From NCBI GenBank assembly GCA_032622095.1, contig CP136066.1:128929917-128993916 (forward strand): a stretch of DNA of 64,000 nucleotides, read 5' to 3'. The notes under the pieces were generated by a model that did not search any database, was not told the origin of the DNA, and was given only the letters and a program-made list of their open reading frames with translations. Shown here in pieces: positions 25,501 to 40,500 of the stretch (its first letter is position 1; each line of letters opens with the position of its first letter). This stretch comes from Siphonodentalium dalli (lineage: Eukaryota > Mollusca > Scaphopoda > Gadilida > Siphonodentaliidae). The translations under genes were made by a program, and so were the position numbers.

Positions 25501-28500
25501 GACGGTCAAGGCGATCCGGTGGTTCTTCATTCTCATCCAACAGGACTCCGCTTAAACGCTTGGCTTTTATCCAGTCCAACCTCAGAAAACGGGGTTTTTC
25601 CAGATCAGTCGTGGAAAGTCTTTCTAAGTCAAGGAGGGCCTCCACTGTGAAGGTATATCACGCACGTTGGTCTGTTTATACAACATGGTGTGTTTTCACC
25701 GGGGCTGAGTTTTCGAATCTCTCCTGCAGGTCGCTCACACAATTTTAGCAATTTTTGTTTGATGAAAAGAATCTTTCCCCAATTACCATCAAGGGGTATT
25801 AGTCAATGTTGTCCCGCACGTTCAGTCATGCAGGTTTAACATGGATAGGTAAATGCCAGGTGATGTCAGACCTACTTTCTAGCTTTGCTCTAGCTCGGCT
25901 ACGCAGCTGCTCCTTTTTGCCTCAATGGAATTTAGGATGGATTTTGACCTTTCTTGGGGGGGTCTGCATTTGAACCATTGAATCTCTGCTCATACATTAG
26001 CCTTACTCTCAAAACAGTGTTTCTCTTGGTGTTCGCAACAGCTAGACGCATGAGCGAACTACATGCCCTTTCGGTGACTGATGAATATCTCAGGATGAAT
26101 ATTGTCAACCGCTGCAGATCTTCTCCCTTGCTTGCCCAGGTTTCTTAGCTAAGAATCAACCACCAACTCAATATCCAGCAGTCGTTGGAATTCCGGCATT
26201 GCCTCCTGATGCAGACGCTCATCTTTGTCCAGTTCGAGCCCTCAAAACCTACATACGTCGATCAAAGGTCAGACTACGCAGTCAGTCCCGCCTCTTCCAT
26301 TCTCTCTCCACCCAATTCAGAGACATTTCTAAACGAGTTATCTCCCCCTGGATCAAATGTGTCATACTTATGGCATATGAGGAGATTGCTCCTCACCACA
26401 GACATTTGCTCAATATGCAAGCGGCACGAAATTAGGGCGATTTCTTCTTGGGCATATCAGAACTCTGTTGTGCTCCGTGAGATTATGTCAGCCGCATATT
26501 GGTCACAACCTTCCACGTTTGCAACATTTTACCTTCGAGATCTCCAATCTCAGTCTGACTCCATGTACCGCTTGGGACTGATTGTTGCGGCCCAACAAGT
26601 GGTATCTCATTTAGCAATTTAGGACATATTTCTTTATCATGCAACAACTCCTTTGTTTTCTTAATTTGTTCCTCCTCTCAGTATTGTGGCCTCCTTCTGG
26701 GCTTGCATTCTACCATATAGTTCAGTGTGTAACGTGTCTCTGTAGGAAATATCTTATTTTCGTAAGTATAATATATATTTCCTATATTTGACACTTACAT
26801 ACTGAACTCTCAGGGCCCTCCCGTCCCGATTCGCGCACTCGTACCACTGTCATCAAGGCGTCGAGAAAAAGACCGTATCTTACCTGTGAATCCAATTTAT
26901 AGGTAAGATACACGTGACACGAGACTTCGGAATGTCATTTAGGGTCACTTCCGGTTACTATCAAAATTAAATTCCGTACTCAAGTTATTTCATACGGTTT
27001 TGATTAATAACGGAAAGAGAGGTTCCTTATACGTTTGGACATACACACAAGCGAGTAAACCATATAGTTAAAGTGTGTAAAGTGTCTACTAGTCTATAGG
27101 AAATATATATTATACTTATGAAAATAAGATTTCCACTCATCGATCGCATCCCACCAAAAGTTATCTCGTCAGCGGTATATTCTGGCTTGGACTGTACTCA
27201 TAGAACTTCAAGAGTAGCATGACCTTGACTGACCTTTCTTCTAAATTGTCAGTGCATGCCATCACTCTATATAAAATAACCGAACCCCGTTCGTAATGTA
27301 AATGCACAATTGGCAGCGACTGGGTTAACCCACATTTATGTGACATTGGCAGTGAAAGAGTTAATCGCCGACCTGCCTCTTTATAACTCCTTAAACTATT
27401 TATATTAACTACAGACCAAACCTGCCTCTTTATAACTCCTTACACTATTTATATTAATAACAGACCAAACCTGCCTCTTTATAACTCCTTACACTATTTA
27501 TATTAATAACAGACCAAATCTGCCTCTTTATATAAACTCCTTACACTATTTATATTAACTACAGACCAAATCTGCCTCTTTATAACTCCTTACACTATTT
27601 ATATTAACTACAGACCAAATTTGCCTGGTAATTTGATAATATATACATTAAAAAACATGTGTTGCTAGACCAATAGGCTACGGCGATACCGAAGTATTCA
27701 GACGCTGCGATCATTAGCGACGTTATTTTGAAGCGTACATTCTGATCGGTAGATTCGGTACCGATTGTGACCGTCACAAATTGACATAATCGGAAAAATC
27801 GGTACCGATTTCACCGATCGACGCGTTGTTCAAAAACGTCGTTTCTACGTTGTAATCGGTATTTTATCGGTAGAAATGACTTCCACAAAGCGTTATCAAT
27901 CGGGAAAATCAGTGTTTTTGCCCATTTGACTGATTTTAGTTTTGAGATGACCCCTAACTCCTTACACTATTTATATTAACTACAGACCAAATCTGCCTCT
28001 TTATATAAACTCCTTACACTATTTATATTAACTACAGACCAAATCTGCCTCTTTATAACTCCTTACACTATTTATATTAACTACAGACCAAATCTGCCTC
28101 TTTTATAACTCCTTACACTATTTATATTAATAACAGACCAAACCTGCCTCTTTATATAAACTCCTTACACTATTTATATTAATAACAGACCAAACCTGCC
28201 TCTTTATAACTCCTTACACTATTTATATTAACTACAGACCAAACCTGCCTCTTTATAACTCCTTACACTATTTATATTAACTACAGACCAAACCTGCCTC
28301 TTTATAACTCCTTACACTATTTATATTAACTACAGACCAAATCTGCCTCTTTATATAAACTCCTTACACTATTTATATTAACTACAGACCAAATCTGCCT
28401 CTTTATAACTCCTTACACTATTTATATTAACTACAGACCAAATCTGCCTCTTTATAACTCCTTACACTATTTATATTAACTACAGACCAAATATGCCTCT

Positions 28501-31500
28501 TTATAACTCCTTACACTATTTATATTAACTACAGACCAAATCTGCCTCTTTATATAAACTCCTTACACTATTTATATTAACTACAGATCAAATCTGCCTC
28601 TTTATAACTCATTACACTATTTATATTAATAACAGACCAAATCTGCCTCTTTATAACTCCTTACACTATTTACACTATTTATATTAACTACAGACCAAAT
28701 CTGCCTCTTTATAACTCCTTACACTATTTATATTAACTACAGACCAAATCTGCCTCTTTATAACTCCTTACACTATTTATATTAACTACAGACCAAATCT
28801 GCCTCTTTATAACTCATTACACTATTTATATTAACTACAGACCAAATCTGCCTCTTTATATAAACTCCTTACACTATTTATATTAACTACAGACCAAACC
28901 TGCCTCTGTATTACTCCTTACACTATTTATATTAACTAAAGACCAAATCTGCCTCTTTATATAAACTCCTTACACTATTTATATTAACTACAGACCAAAC
29001 CTGCCTCTTTATAACTCCTTACACTATTTATGTTAATAACAGACCAAATCTGCCTCTTTATAACTCCTTACACTATTTATATTAACTACAGACCAAACCT
29101 GCCTCTTTATAACTCCTTACACTATTTATATTAATAACAGACCAAATCTGCCTCTTTATAACTCCTTACATTATTTATATTAACTACAGACCAAATCTGC
29201 CTCTTTATATAAACTCCTTACACTATTTATATTAACTACAGACCAAATCTGCCTCTTTATAACTCCTTACACTATTTATATTAACTACAGACCAAATCTG
29301 CCTCTTTATAACTCCCTACACTATTTATATTAACTACAGACCAAACCTGCCTCTTTATTACTCCTTACACTATTTATATTAACTACAGACCAAATCTGCC
29401 TCTTTATATAAACTCCTTACACTATTTATATTAACTACAGACCAAATCTGCCTTTTATAATATCTTACACTATTTATATTAATAACAGACCAAACCTGCC
29501 TCTTTATTACTCCTTACACTATTTATATTAATAACAGACCAAACCTCCCTCTTTATAACTCCTTACACTATTTATATTAACTACAGACCAAACCTGCCGC
29601 TATAACTACTTACACTATTTATATTAACTACAGACCAAACCTGCCTCTTTATAACTCCTTACAATATTTAGGTTAATAACAGGCCAAACTTGCATCCTTA
29701 CACTATTTATATTAACAGGCCAAACTCCCTATATTAACAGGCCAAACTATTTATATTAACTACAGACCAAACCTGCCTCTTTATTCTTTATAGCAACCAC
29801 CAAGGGTGCTTATACCTTAGGCAGGTGAATGACGTCATATATTTTTTTCCATATCCATCAGTGCATTTTTAGATCGCGGGTATGGATTTTGGAGAAATTA
29901 TCACGTGACTTCCTGTTTGCAACAGTGTGGAGATTGCAAAAAAAAAACCGCTGAATTGGAAATGAAGCATCGCGATGAAAATGAAAGTAACTAATTCCCA
30001 ACTTACGAAGAATTCACATGTGATTTAGGTATACTAATTTCAATTAGACCAATTTCTTTGGTTAGCTTTAAAATGAAAACGAAAATGAAGACATCATGAC
30101 ACAGTTTCTGACGTCACTTTGGATTTGTGGGCCAGAATCCAGATAAGATTGCACAATCCACGACACGTCTGGTCAAGTTGGCATGTCATCTCCGACATGA
30201 TCACTGCGTGATGTTACATGAATTATTCTTAGCGCTATGTCGCCGATAAAAGGCAAATTTGAGGCACAGCATGTGTGGTTGCTCCACTACGTGTCACATA
30301 CGATTCATATTAACTCCTTACACTATTTATATTAACTACAGACCAAACCTGCCTCTTTATAACTCCTTACATTATTTTGGTTAATAACTGACCAAACCTT
30401 CCTCTTTATAACACCTTACGCTATTTAGATTAATCAACGACAAAACCTTCCTCTTTTAGTAGAGGCTCTTATATGTCCATTTTTTGGGTTCTGTGTGCAT
30501 TTTGTGAAGAAATATATTGACTATATTATGATTTTACATGATATACCAGGCATCAGAAAATAACTGTTAGACAACTTGGGGGTCGCGACTGGGTGTTTTT
30601 TTTTATGTCATAAAGATGACTGCCATCCAAAATTTCAGAATAGGCACTGAATAAGTTTGGTCAATAGCTGTTAGTGAATTTCAGATATTCTCTACTGCTG
30701 TGATACTATTACAACAGGTTTCCCTTCAAATGACTGAAAATTTGGCCACATTATTCCAAGATGGCCTCCAAAATGGCAACCAAAAACTGGAAATTTGATG
30801 ATTTTTGATATTTGTCTCTTAAAACATTAATGACCTTTTTGCAAGTGGTGGCTAATAGCAACTTAATATTAATTTTTTTTAACACCTAACCATTTTGACA
30901 ACGAAATATGTCCTATTTCGGGTCTTATTCATGCCAACTATCTTTAAAATTTTAAGTAATATTAATGAACCTCTCCACAAACCAAATGTTATGAAACATA
31001 TTCATTAAGTGTGACAATTGTTTTAACATCTTGAACATTATAATATCAAATTATTGACTCAAAGTGGATCTTTCTCCTTTTATTGCACAAAATTACTTTG
31101 CGAAATCAGGTTATGTCGGAGCATCGGAATATTATTTCTGCTTGTAATGTAACTACGGATGCGCCACCCCGTTGTGTTGTTGTGATATCGGCGGGATTCT
31201 AAACACATAATTAATAAAAAACTTTTTTGTATATATAATCTACAGAATTAGTACAATAAATTGATGAGATATTACTTTATATATCCATATGTCAAGATTT
31301 CAAATATACGCCGCGCAAAAGACCCTCGACTGCCATCGGCCCTAATCGATCGAGAAAGAAATCAATATTAAAAGTAAATATCTCTTGGTTTGACATCAAG
31401 TCAGCCCAAATAAAGTTTACAGTTGCATGCAAATATCTAAAATTCATCTTGGGAAGATTCTTTGTGTGTTTGCATATATAATTACTGAGTATAAAGTAGT

Positions 31501-34500
31501 AGGGTACTTTTTTCAATGCAATATCGACAATACAAAGAATATTCCAAGCGGCGCATTTGAGCACATGCTGGCGATAATGCCAACATCTTATGGCTAAGTT
31601 AATAGCCCACAGCCATTTTGAACAATTTGCGCTTGTTTATGTGATCTAATTAGCATCAATGGGGAAACTCCACCGCTAAACTTGAGCCAATGAAATCAGT
31701 TTACACTTAATGAATGGCTCTAATCATCGATTTCATTGGTTGTCAATGAAAACATTTCATAGAATCAACAAAATGAGACCTTTGAAAAAAAAATTCAATC
31801 AGGGCAGTTGTATGTGGGTAAATAAACTTAAAGGATATAGGCAAACCGTAAATTGGCATAAACTGTCATGTTTTTACTTGCATGTGTAATAAAATGAAGA
31901 TAAACAGTTGTTTATGGGCACATATTTAGTTTGTCTACTGGGTTATGTTTCCATTATCATATACAAACAACTATTCACAGATGACACTTAAGTGAGAACA
32001 TGTTTGTTGTTGCATATCTGATGATACGCATGGTACATATACCTGTGGACAGTGTGGGGAAACCCCCATTGATATTATAACGTCAAATACCTGTTGACTA
32101 ATGTAATTGCCTTCATACCTGGTGACATTGGCTATATGACGTTCTGTAACTACAGGTGCTATTGGGGAAAAGGGTTAAACAGAAAATAGCTGAATATAAT
32201 GAATATAATGTTCAATAATTTTAATTATATCAATTGCCATATAATTACAACCAAAAACAGTGCATTAACATTCAAGATGGTTATCCAAAATGGATGCCAA
32301 ACCAGAGAAATCACTCAAATCTGTCCATTTTCCATTGTATCACTCCTAATGTGCAATTTAGTGAATATAGGTGAATATATTTTATCCAAGTTGCCGAAAG
32401 AACATGGAGTTATGAAACAATAAGAATATTTTGTGAGCCATGGGGTCCATGGCTGTTTATACCCAAGAATTCAAGAGAATGAAACCACAAACATGAGGTA
32501 AAATCATCAACATAGCAGCCATGAACATTTCAGAGTGTGCATTGAGTCATGAAGGAAACAATAGATAGGAAAATTATTTCCACATTAGTGATACCATTGT
32601 ATCACACTTCCTCTTGAAGGTGGAGCAATTTGGACATCAAAATCCAAGATCGCTCCCAAAACGGCTAGTGAATTTCGAAACAAATATAATTATTCACACC
32701 ACCTCTTAAATCATTCACAACTGTTTGAAATCGGTGGCTAATTGCAACATTATTTTCTATAAATTATGACAATTAACTACTTGGTAAGCATATTATTATA
32801 TTATATTATTATGCATGTGCATCTATTCATTCAAAATGTTGACTAAGGTGATTACCAGAATGGAGAAATCATTCAAATTTGCTAAAGTATCATTGATAAC
32901 ACTCCTAACTTGGGTTTCTGTGACTCTTGTGAACACCTTTGTTCCATGTTGGCAAAAGGCCCAGTAATTCTGAATCAATATGAATATTTTGTGAACACTC
33001 GCTGTTTATTCCCAACATTTCAAGAGCATAAAAGCATAGAAACAATGAATTTAGATAAACAATAGATGCTGGTTGCCCCATCATTATATGAACATCTGGA
33101 ATAGCCTGATCGGGTGACTGGAATGAAAATTCCTAATGCAACATTAAGGCTGTCAGTAATGAGCAATACTTTATAATTACTTCACCTTGATATTGCACAT
33201 ATCTGGTTTGGGTAAGAGTTCACTTGACTCACTTTAATATCCATCATGCTATTAAGTGCATTCTATTGAAATTCACAGAAAATAATTGAATGACATCAAA
33301 CAATGCAGTAGCCAAAACATGTAGCAGCATACAAGGTGATTACAATAAAGACAGCTTTCACAGTTGACATGCTTTACAATTATTGTATACTATGTCCAAA
33401 TGTAAGAATAGGAGCTCATATTTATGGGATTCATCAGGGTACAGGTTTGCGAAAGTAAGACAATTAATAATTGCTCATCCTTGAATAGCATCTATAGTAA
33501 TACATTTAATGCACTGAGTGAGTATACCAGGGACAAATGACAATTCATTTGTCGTATACTACCAAACAAGAGCCTACAAATGTCTGCTCTAGTCATTTTT
33601 GGGTCATTCGGCCATAAAACATGGCCACTGGCAGCCATCTTGGATTTTACTCTTTGCATGACTAAATTGTTTGCCACGGGCGACTAGTCGAATCTTTGGT
33701 CGGATCATTATGAAATTTGTCATGGCTGTTGACATAGACATGTAGATGGGAACGAGTCATTTTGGGGTTATTCGGCAGAAAAACATGGCCACCAGCAGCC
33801 ATCTTGGATTTCATTTGCAACGAGCAATGCTGACCTTTTACCTCAAAACAAGGTCTGCAACAAAGAAATTGTTTAATTAAAACTAAAAAAATTAAAATAT
33901 TAATAGTTATTATCAGTGTATTTATTCCCTATCCAATGAATGCAAAATTATCCATTATATGAATCCAACATGTGGTCATCTCAGTCTAAGGAATGGCTTT
34001 TGAGTTTACACCAATTTGTTCAGATCAGTACTGTATAATATACAAAGAAAGCCGGCATGCAAACGTGTGCTAAGCACGTGACATGAGCTCTGACATAACA
34101 CTTATTACTGCTAGAGTACACTTGACACTGAGTGTGACAATGTGTCACTCCAACCCCAGTAATTTCTTTGATATCGGCTTTTAATATTGCTACTGTTATA
34201 AAAGTCGTTGTATTCATTGTATGTGGTATTGCTTACATGCTTTTAGTTCATTAACATGAAATCAAAGAAAGACTACCTGTTTTAATTTGGTTTCTATACG
34301 AAGCTTCAATGTTCCTGCTTGTTGTCTCAAGTGCAAGGAAATGGCTACTTTTCAGTGATAAACATCAAAATTTTCTCCCGACAGGGCACCGGGTATGTGC
34401 TTCTCAAATACAACCACATTCCCCCAACCCCCAACGAAACCCTGCATGTACACATATTCTCAAAATAAGTGTCCCTCTTGACCACGGTGGAACCGCATTG

Positions 34501-37500
34501 AGACCGCGTTGAAAAATGACTATCAACGCAGTTTTAGTGTTGAATGCAACGCAGTCGTAACGTTACTCCAACGCGGTTGTAATTTTAAACGCTGTCGAGG
34601 TAATCATCAACACAATATAACGAGGTCGGTGTAACCGTCAAACGAAATAAGACGCAGTCTCGAGAGCTAACCGCCAATGAAACATAACATGGTGTAGGTG
34701 GTCATAAATAAAATGGAACGGTGCCTTGGATCCCAAAAGCGATACTTCAGGACATCATTATGATGGCCTTACAGCAAGTTTTGTCTACTGAGCGATATGA
34801 CGGCCTGATATATAGTCATATAATGGCGATTTTGTTATCTGTCTTGTTGGCTTAAAAAATGCATTAGTTTATTAAGAAACTGGCCATAGTTTCATTTTAT
34901 TTTGAGTAAGATCGTCCTCATTTGGTCAAGGTCCTCCTGTAATTTCAATTCAGTCAAGTAGCTTAGGTAGAGCATGCTAAAAATTCCTTGACAAGGCGAC
35001 CACATGCTCTATATTGTACTTCAAAATTTTGGAGCTATATAAATGTACGCATCTGTAAATATATGTCAATATTTAGCATATTTGCATTGTTTTATTCACG
35101 AAAAAATGCCATTGTGATTATAAAACAATTACATGTTCGGGCCCGACGAAGCTTTGAGATTCGATTCGATTTCGAATCTTACATTCTGATTCAATTTGAT
35201 TTGAAAGCGGTCGGGTGATTCGGGATATTTCGAATCATTATATACAAGTTCTTTATCACCGGGAATAGACTGGATTATCTATAAAAATTATTCATTATAT
35301 CCCCAATACTTAACACAATTATTAAAGTCTCCTTCGAATTCCGCGACCATCTGTGACCTGCATGGTCCAATGTGTATAGGGTAAGTTGCCCAAAAGCTCA
35401 CTGTCTTATATATATATATACTAGCAGGTGACCCGACTTCGTCCGGGCTTTGACCTTGAATTGACCATTTTGAAGGTCAAGGTCAGGTCGGAGTCACTAT
35501 TTGACCCGTCCAAAACACTCCCCGGAAAAAATCACCCGTAGGTATCAAATTTTGTCGAAATCCATCCAGCAGTTTTCCCGGCCATAGCTAACAGACAAAC
35601 AAACAGACAGAAGATCCAAAATATATATTAGATCATTTGTGGGTACCCGTTTCAAGGTGAAGGTCACCTCGGGCGGAAAAATTGACCCGATGAAAATATC
35701 CCCCATTCCCAGGAACCCCTAAGTACGAACACAGACTTAAGAATCACACAACACGCTCATGTCTGTACACAGACACAACACGCTCATGTCTGGACACATA
35801 CACGCTCTTTATCAACGACACTGTGGATACGAACGCTCTTTATCTATCACGCGATTAACCCATGAATTTCCATTGCAGTGGCGGGGGATTGGAGAATGAG
35901 TGCTCTGACATTTCTCAGAAGCGGTGCGATGACACTCCATCTGGGATTTTACCCTTAGATAGGAAGTTTGGGCTCAATCCGTCCGGCAGTTTTCCCGGCC
36001 ATAGATAACAGACAAACAACAAACAAACAGAAGTCCCAAAATATATATTAGATTCCCCCCAAGTCCGAGCGCTGGTAACTCGTGGAAGGTATGTGCAACT
36101 TGTGCAACCTGCAGGTAGGTCTGTGATGGTTTAATAGCGTGTTCATCGCGGTTGTACCATAATCTTAGCGTACACGCAGTTTCCTCCACCACATAAAACC
36201 AGCAATGTCTCGATATAGCCCGGCCCCAGCTGCTGAAGTTAGAGTATTTCTTGTGGGACATATTTGTATGTCGATATCTGACATTCTTACCAGAAAAGTC
36301 TATATTGCGTTACTCAGATCAATCAAATAATATATTTAAAATTTAAAATTAAAAAGAAATAAATATATCAAATAAAAATTTTGGGCTCCATCATGTCATA
36401 TCCAAATCCGACCAACATCTTTATCCGGGAAATGGAATATTGTTGACCATTCAGCTTTCCGACCGACAGGCCCAAGTTGGGATACTATATATAGTTTCTG
36501 TAATCTCATTTACATATGCGCCATTCCCATGTTACGATGCGCAATTTTGATATCGCGCGTGCCTGATGTGCGTGACAGGGTGAAGCGTACATGCGCAGAA
36601 GCGATTCCATTTTCAACGACTCGAATCAGACTCCATTGACTCCACAGTTGTTGGAAATTTGTGTCCAAAACCCTGAAAAAACAGATATCCCTACCCCTAC
36701 TTATTATATTATTCTATAGTATAATAAGTATAGGGGTGGGGATATCTTTTTTTCTATGTTTTGGACACAAATTTCCAACAACTGTGATTGACTCCAAAGT
36801 TCCAAACTGCTTTATATATATGTACTTTCACGAACTTCACGCAGAGTGGCAGTGGCACAAAATATGAAATTATGTCGTGCCATTCTCATATATTAAACTG
36901 TTTTAAACTGTGATTAAATATTGTTCATATCATGTCGTAGAAATTAAGTTGAATGAACCTCCTTCGTAATCTGAATTATCTCACTGACGTTATAAAGTCA
37001 TATGACATTTGCCCCCATTTTTACTCGTACCTCCCACTGATCGGTACCGCGAATCTATTAAAGTGTTTGAAAAAGATTTGATTCGATTTCAAATCATTAT
37101 CATGATTCGATTCGATGTTGAAATTGCCGATTTGTCGGGCCCTATTACATGTAAACAGTAATTTATTTTGTGTAACATTGCATAATCACGCAGAGCTACC
37201 TCATACGCATTAAATATCCCAGAAACTTACCTTCATTTTCACGTTCAGTTCCAATGTAAATTCGCCCTGTTTACATGTTTTGTATACAATTTGTATTTCT
37301 GCCAAATTATATGATAATAAAATTAAATTTCCGTTACGCTCAGATACCGGTAGTTATGTTATAAAATCAGCACATTCTATGCTAGCTGTATACATCTATG
37401 AAAATTCTGACATACATGTACCTATCTACCTGGGGTCTTTAGGTCAACAAATTGGAAACACATGTTATTTTGTTTCCGTTATAGTGTCAAACATTTTATA

Positions 37501-40500
37501 TTATCTATATGATTAAACAAATTACGTTTATATTTAACATAATACAGTGAAACCTCTCCAAACCGGACCCTCTTTAAACCGAATCCCTTTCCGTTCCGAA
37601 CAAATTGTCCATTCCTGAATTTCACACAAGTGCATTACACAAAATATCCCATCGAGAGCCCGACCCTTTTATATGTCACAGTCAAAGGCTGCATGAAATA
37701 TGTGGAAAGGAAGTTTACACCAATGTAGAAACCAACAATTGTCAATAGTTTTCACCCACGCAAAAATACACGTCAATTAAAATAGTACGCATTAGGCTAC
37801 TTTCTTCATGTATTAACTAACATTCTGGGGGTGGTGGGGGTAGAATACGCAAACCGATGAAGAGAGCTGCACGTGTTTCAGATTAGTGTTTTTGCAGTTT
37901 GAAACACATAAATGTACGGAACCACACATGTATATAACTTTCCAGGCCCCAAGCTAGGGGGCGACTGGGGCGAATATCTCGCCTTCAAGTCGGCGACTTC
38001 GCCCTCGAATGTCCGCAAGGCGAAAACGAAGTCGCCTTCCAAATTTTACCAAACTTGCCTGGGATTTACTGGTGAAAATTTGACTTGATATGCAAACAAA
38101 ATATATTAAAATATATCTGTCATATTAAATGTTGTTCTATCTCGTCTTATCTCTCCAATACGGGCCGATCTATTTGAAGTCTTAAGAATATCAAGTAACA
38201 GTTATTATAATGATATCAAATGAAATGATTACCCCCATTGTTCTTTAATCAACAACCACTATTCAACGTAATGACCGGTCGCTATTCACTGGTATTCACA
38301 TTGTCATTGAAACCCTTGATTCCAGTACAGCCACTGGCTTCAATGACATTGTATCAACCGACATCAAAGAGATTATTACCTCTGTCGGCAAAAAAAAAAC
38401 ACTTGTCACAATCAGTGTCAATGTACTTTAATCTAGCAGTAAACAATGCAGTGTTGCGTCATGTCATGTGCTGTTATGCATGCTTGGTTTCCTTCAGTGG
38501 TATTGTATTTACAGTACCACTCAAAACTATGTGGTGTAGTGAAATCAAAAGCCCTTCCTCAGATGGAGAGTGTCTCATGTTGGATTCTTATAATGATATT
38601 TTATTAATTGGATAGGGAATACATACACTAGGAACAACTATTAATATTTTAATTGTTTTTATTTCTAATTAAACATTTTGTTGGTGCAGACCTTGTTTCA
38701 TCGCGGCGACTGCCAAAACACACATGTGTTCCGAAGTTGTAGCCCAGAATTCAACCCCCTATTGACTTACCAGTACCATTGTGCATTGTATAATGCACAT
38801 GCACATTTTGAGGGGAAATACTGGGTAAAAAAGTAGCGACCTATGGTCAGAAATCTACGGTAAATCAATATTTTGAAATTAATAAGTGTTTCTTATGTTT
38901 TTCTTATGTCTCCCCACTTCTCCCTATTTTGGACTGAAGTCTCCCTAAAATCTCTAGAGGGAGAAGTCACTTCGCCCTGCCATCAACCCCTAGCTTGGGC
39001 CCTGTAACTTTCTTGTCAGTTTTGCATGTTCGGCCATGTAGGTACAGATTGAGTAATTGTCTCCTTTTATTGAGTTCCGGTGCCGGCTGAAACTGTTCTA
39101 TAGCATGTCACAATAAAGAGCATTCATATACTTTACAAATTTTCCAGTCATTTAAACATTTTCACACACACGCTCATTATTCATACCACGCATACCATAT
39201 ATTAAATAAACCGACAATAATTATAAAATAATCACAATTTGTTGTTTAGGATGAAGAATACCAGGACTTGATTATTCTGATTCATAAAATATTATTCAGA
39301 GATCTGTGAATTTGCATGAACATTTCCCCATCGTGAAACACTGTTTGACCAAGCGCTCGCATTTCGACATTGTCTCGTCTTTTGGAAGTTATTAAATTTA
39401 GGTCAACAGCCATTCTGCATCCGCAGCTTTCTGGGGCAAGATATTATATTGCAGTGTAGCGATTTGATGAAGATGACTCCTCCTACAAGCTTGTCTTCTG
39501 TATTGATTGACAGTATACCAATTTGGTTTGCAAGTTCAATCTCTGCTGTGTACTGCACACACTTGGGCGTCTCGCAAATAGATTGACGTTCCAAATTTCT
39601 TCCTAACAATGCACAGGTGTGTCTTCCTTTGATAGGGTGTCAGACATTTAATTAGGGCGGTGATGCCAATATATTGTTTCTCTTCATGGAAAATAACACG
39701 GAATTATTCAAATAAGAACAAAAATTAAAAGACACTCCAAAATAGGCTATAACGCAATTCAGTGCTGACATTACGCGACCTCGTTGACTCCTGAGCTTCA
39801 ACGCGGTCCTCGTTAAACATCTACGCAGTCCGCGTTAAATTTCAACGTGGTCCTCAGCGCTTTATCAACACCATCACCTCATTGTGTTGACGTTACGACT
39901 GCGTTGTTAATGGCTGAGGACCACGTTAAAAGGGACACTTATTTAGAGAATATGTGTAGATGGGAACGAGTCATTTTGGAGTTCATAAAACATGCCCACT
40001 GGCAGCCATCATTGTTGTTGTTGTCAGTAAATTCCATCTGTTGTCTTTGGAGAACCCGGTGGAACAGGTAATCTTGAGCTCTAGCTGCTACACAGTTTCT
40101 GGTTGTCCACCTAGCACACTAAACAGTTAATTCAGAAATAGGATGGAAACACAAGATGCAGTAAGAGCAGATAGGAAAAAGCAGTTTCCGTGTTAACTAC
40201 TAATATGTAGAATCTCTGGATTAGTATGTGCTCAAGAGTCCAAGCTCCAATAATTATAGACATTTTTATATATTGATTTGTAGTGAAGCACATATTAGAA
40301 TCAAGCATGGATAGCTTCAGACTTTTAGCAAAAATTAGTTTAAACATAGCTGATATTGATCATCATAGTAACACATTGTGGGAGAGTATATTGTCCATGA
40401 TCCGATATAAACCCTCCAAATTGTTACATCAGAAAAGCTATGCATTGAGTTTCGCTGTTCTTTTGATATGCAGCTCATAGATAGTGAATGACTTATCTTC

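Larger units (their letters stand above)
22418..27134 (+). mobile_element. DIRS-type tyrosine-recombinase retrotransposon B
   Basis: Inverted termini at 22418-22651 and 26862-27134 match closely. An internal complementary region at 26711-26810 complements both outer ends. Its first half (ACCATATAGTTCAGTGTGTA..TGTAGGAAATA) matches the left end. Its second half (TCTTATTTTCGTAAGTATAA..TTTCC) matches the right end. This is the diagnostic DIRS layout, used for circle formation and recombinase-mediated integration without target duplication. The interior carries gag-like, RNase H and tyrosine recombinase segments in that order. Frames are broken repeatedly and the RT catalytic core is absent, so this copy is dead. 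Confidence 0.9.
35137..37144. mobile_element. hAT-like element with 8-bp duplication TTACATGT
   Basis: TTACATGT at 35129-35136 and 37145-37152 flanks the element. The left end is TCGGGCCCGAC and the right end is GTCGGGCCCTA. Subterminal GATTCGATTCGA-type words occur on both sides (35155-35210, 37075-37125). The same kind of terminus appears near 63330. No transposase is recognised. It encloses the repeats at 35415-36053 and 36643-36786. Confidence 0.8.
34451..39956. mobile_element. Tc1/mariner-like element with TA flanks, disrupted by nested insertions
   Basis: TA at 34449-34450 and 39957-39958 flank inverted termini CACATATTCTCAAAATAAGT at left and the matching ACTTATTTAGAGAATATGTG at right. 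They are followed inside by a further shared GTCCCT. Subterminal GC-rich words (ACGCGGT, AACGCAGT) occupy 34490-34720 and 39770-39930. TA duplication suggests the Tc1/mariner group. No transposase is recognised. After subtracting the nested elements the original was about 2.4 kb. Confidence 0.6.

Noticed and set aside
27361-29785. CRISPR-like array
   Set aside because: The repeated unit is contiguous at 49/52 bp with no unique spacers, and the genome is animal. It is a minisatellite.
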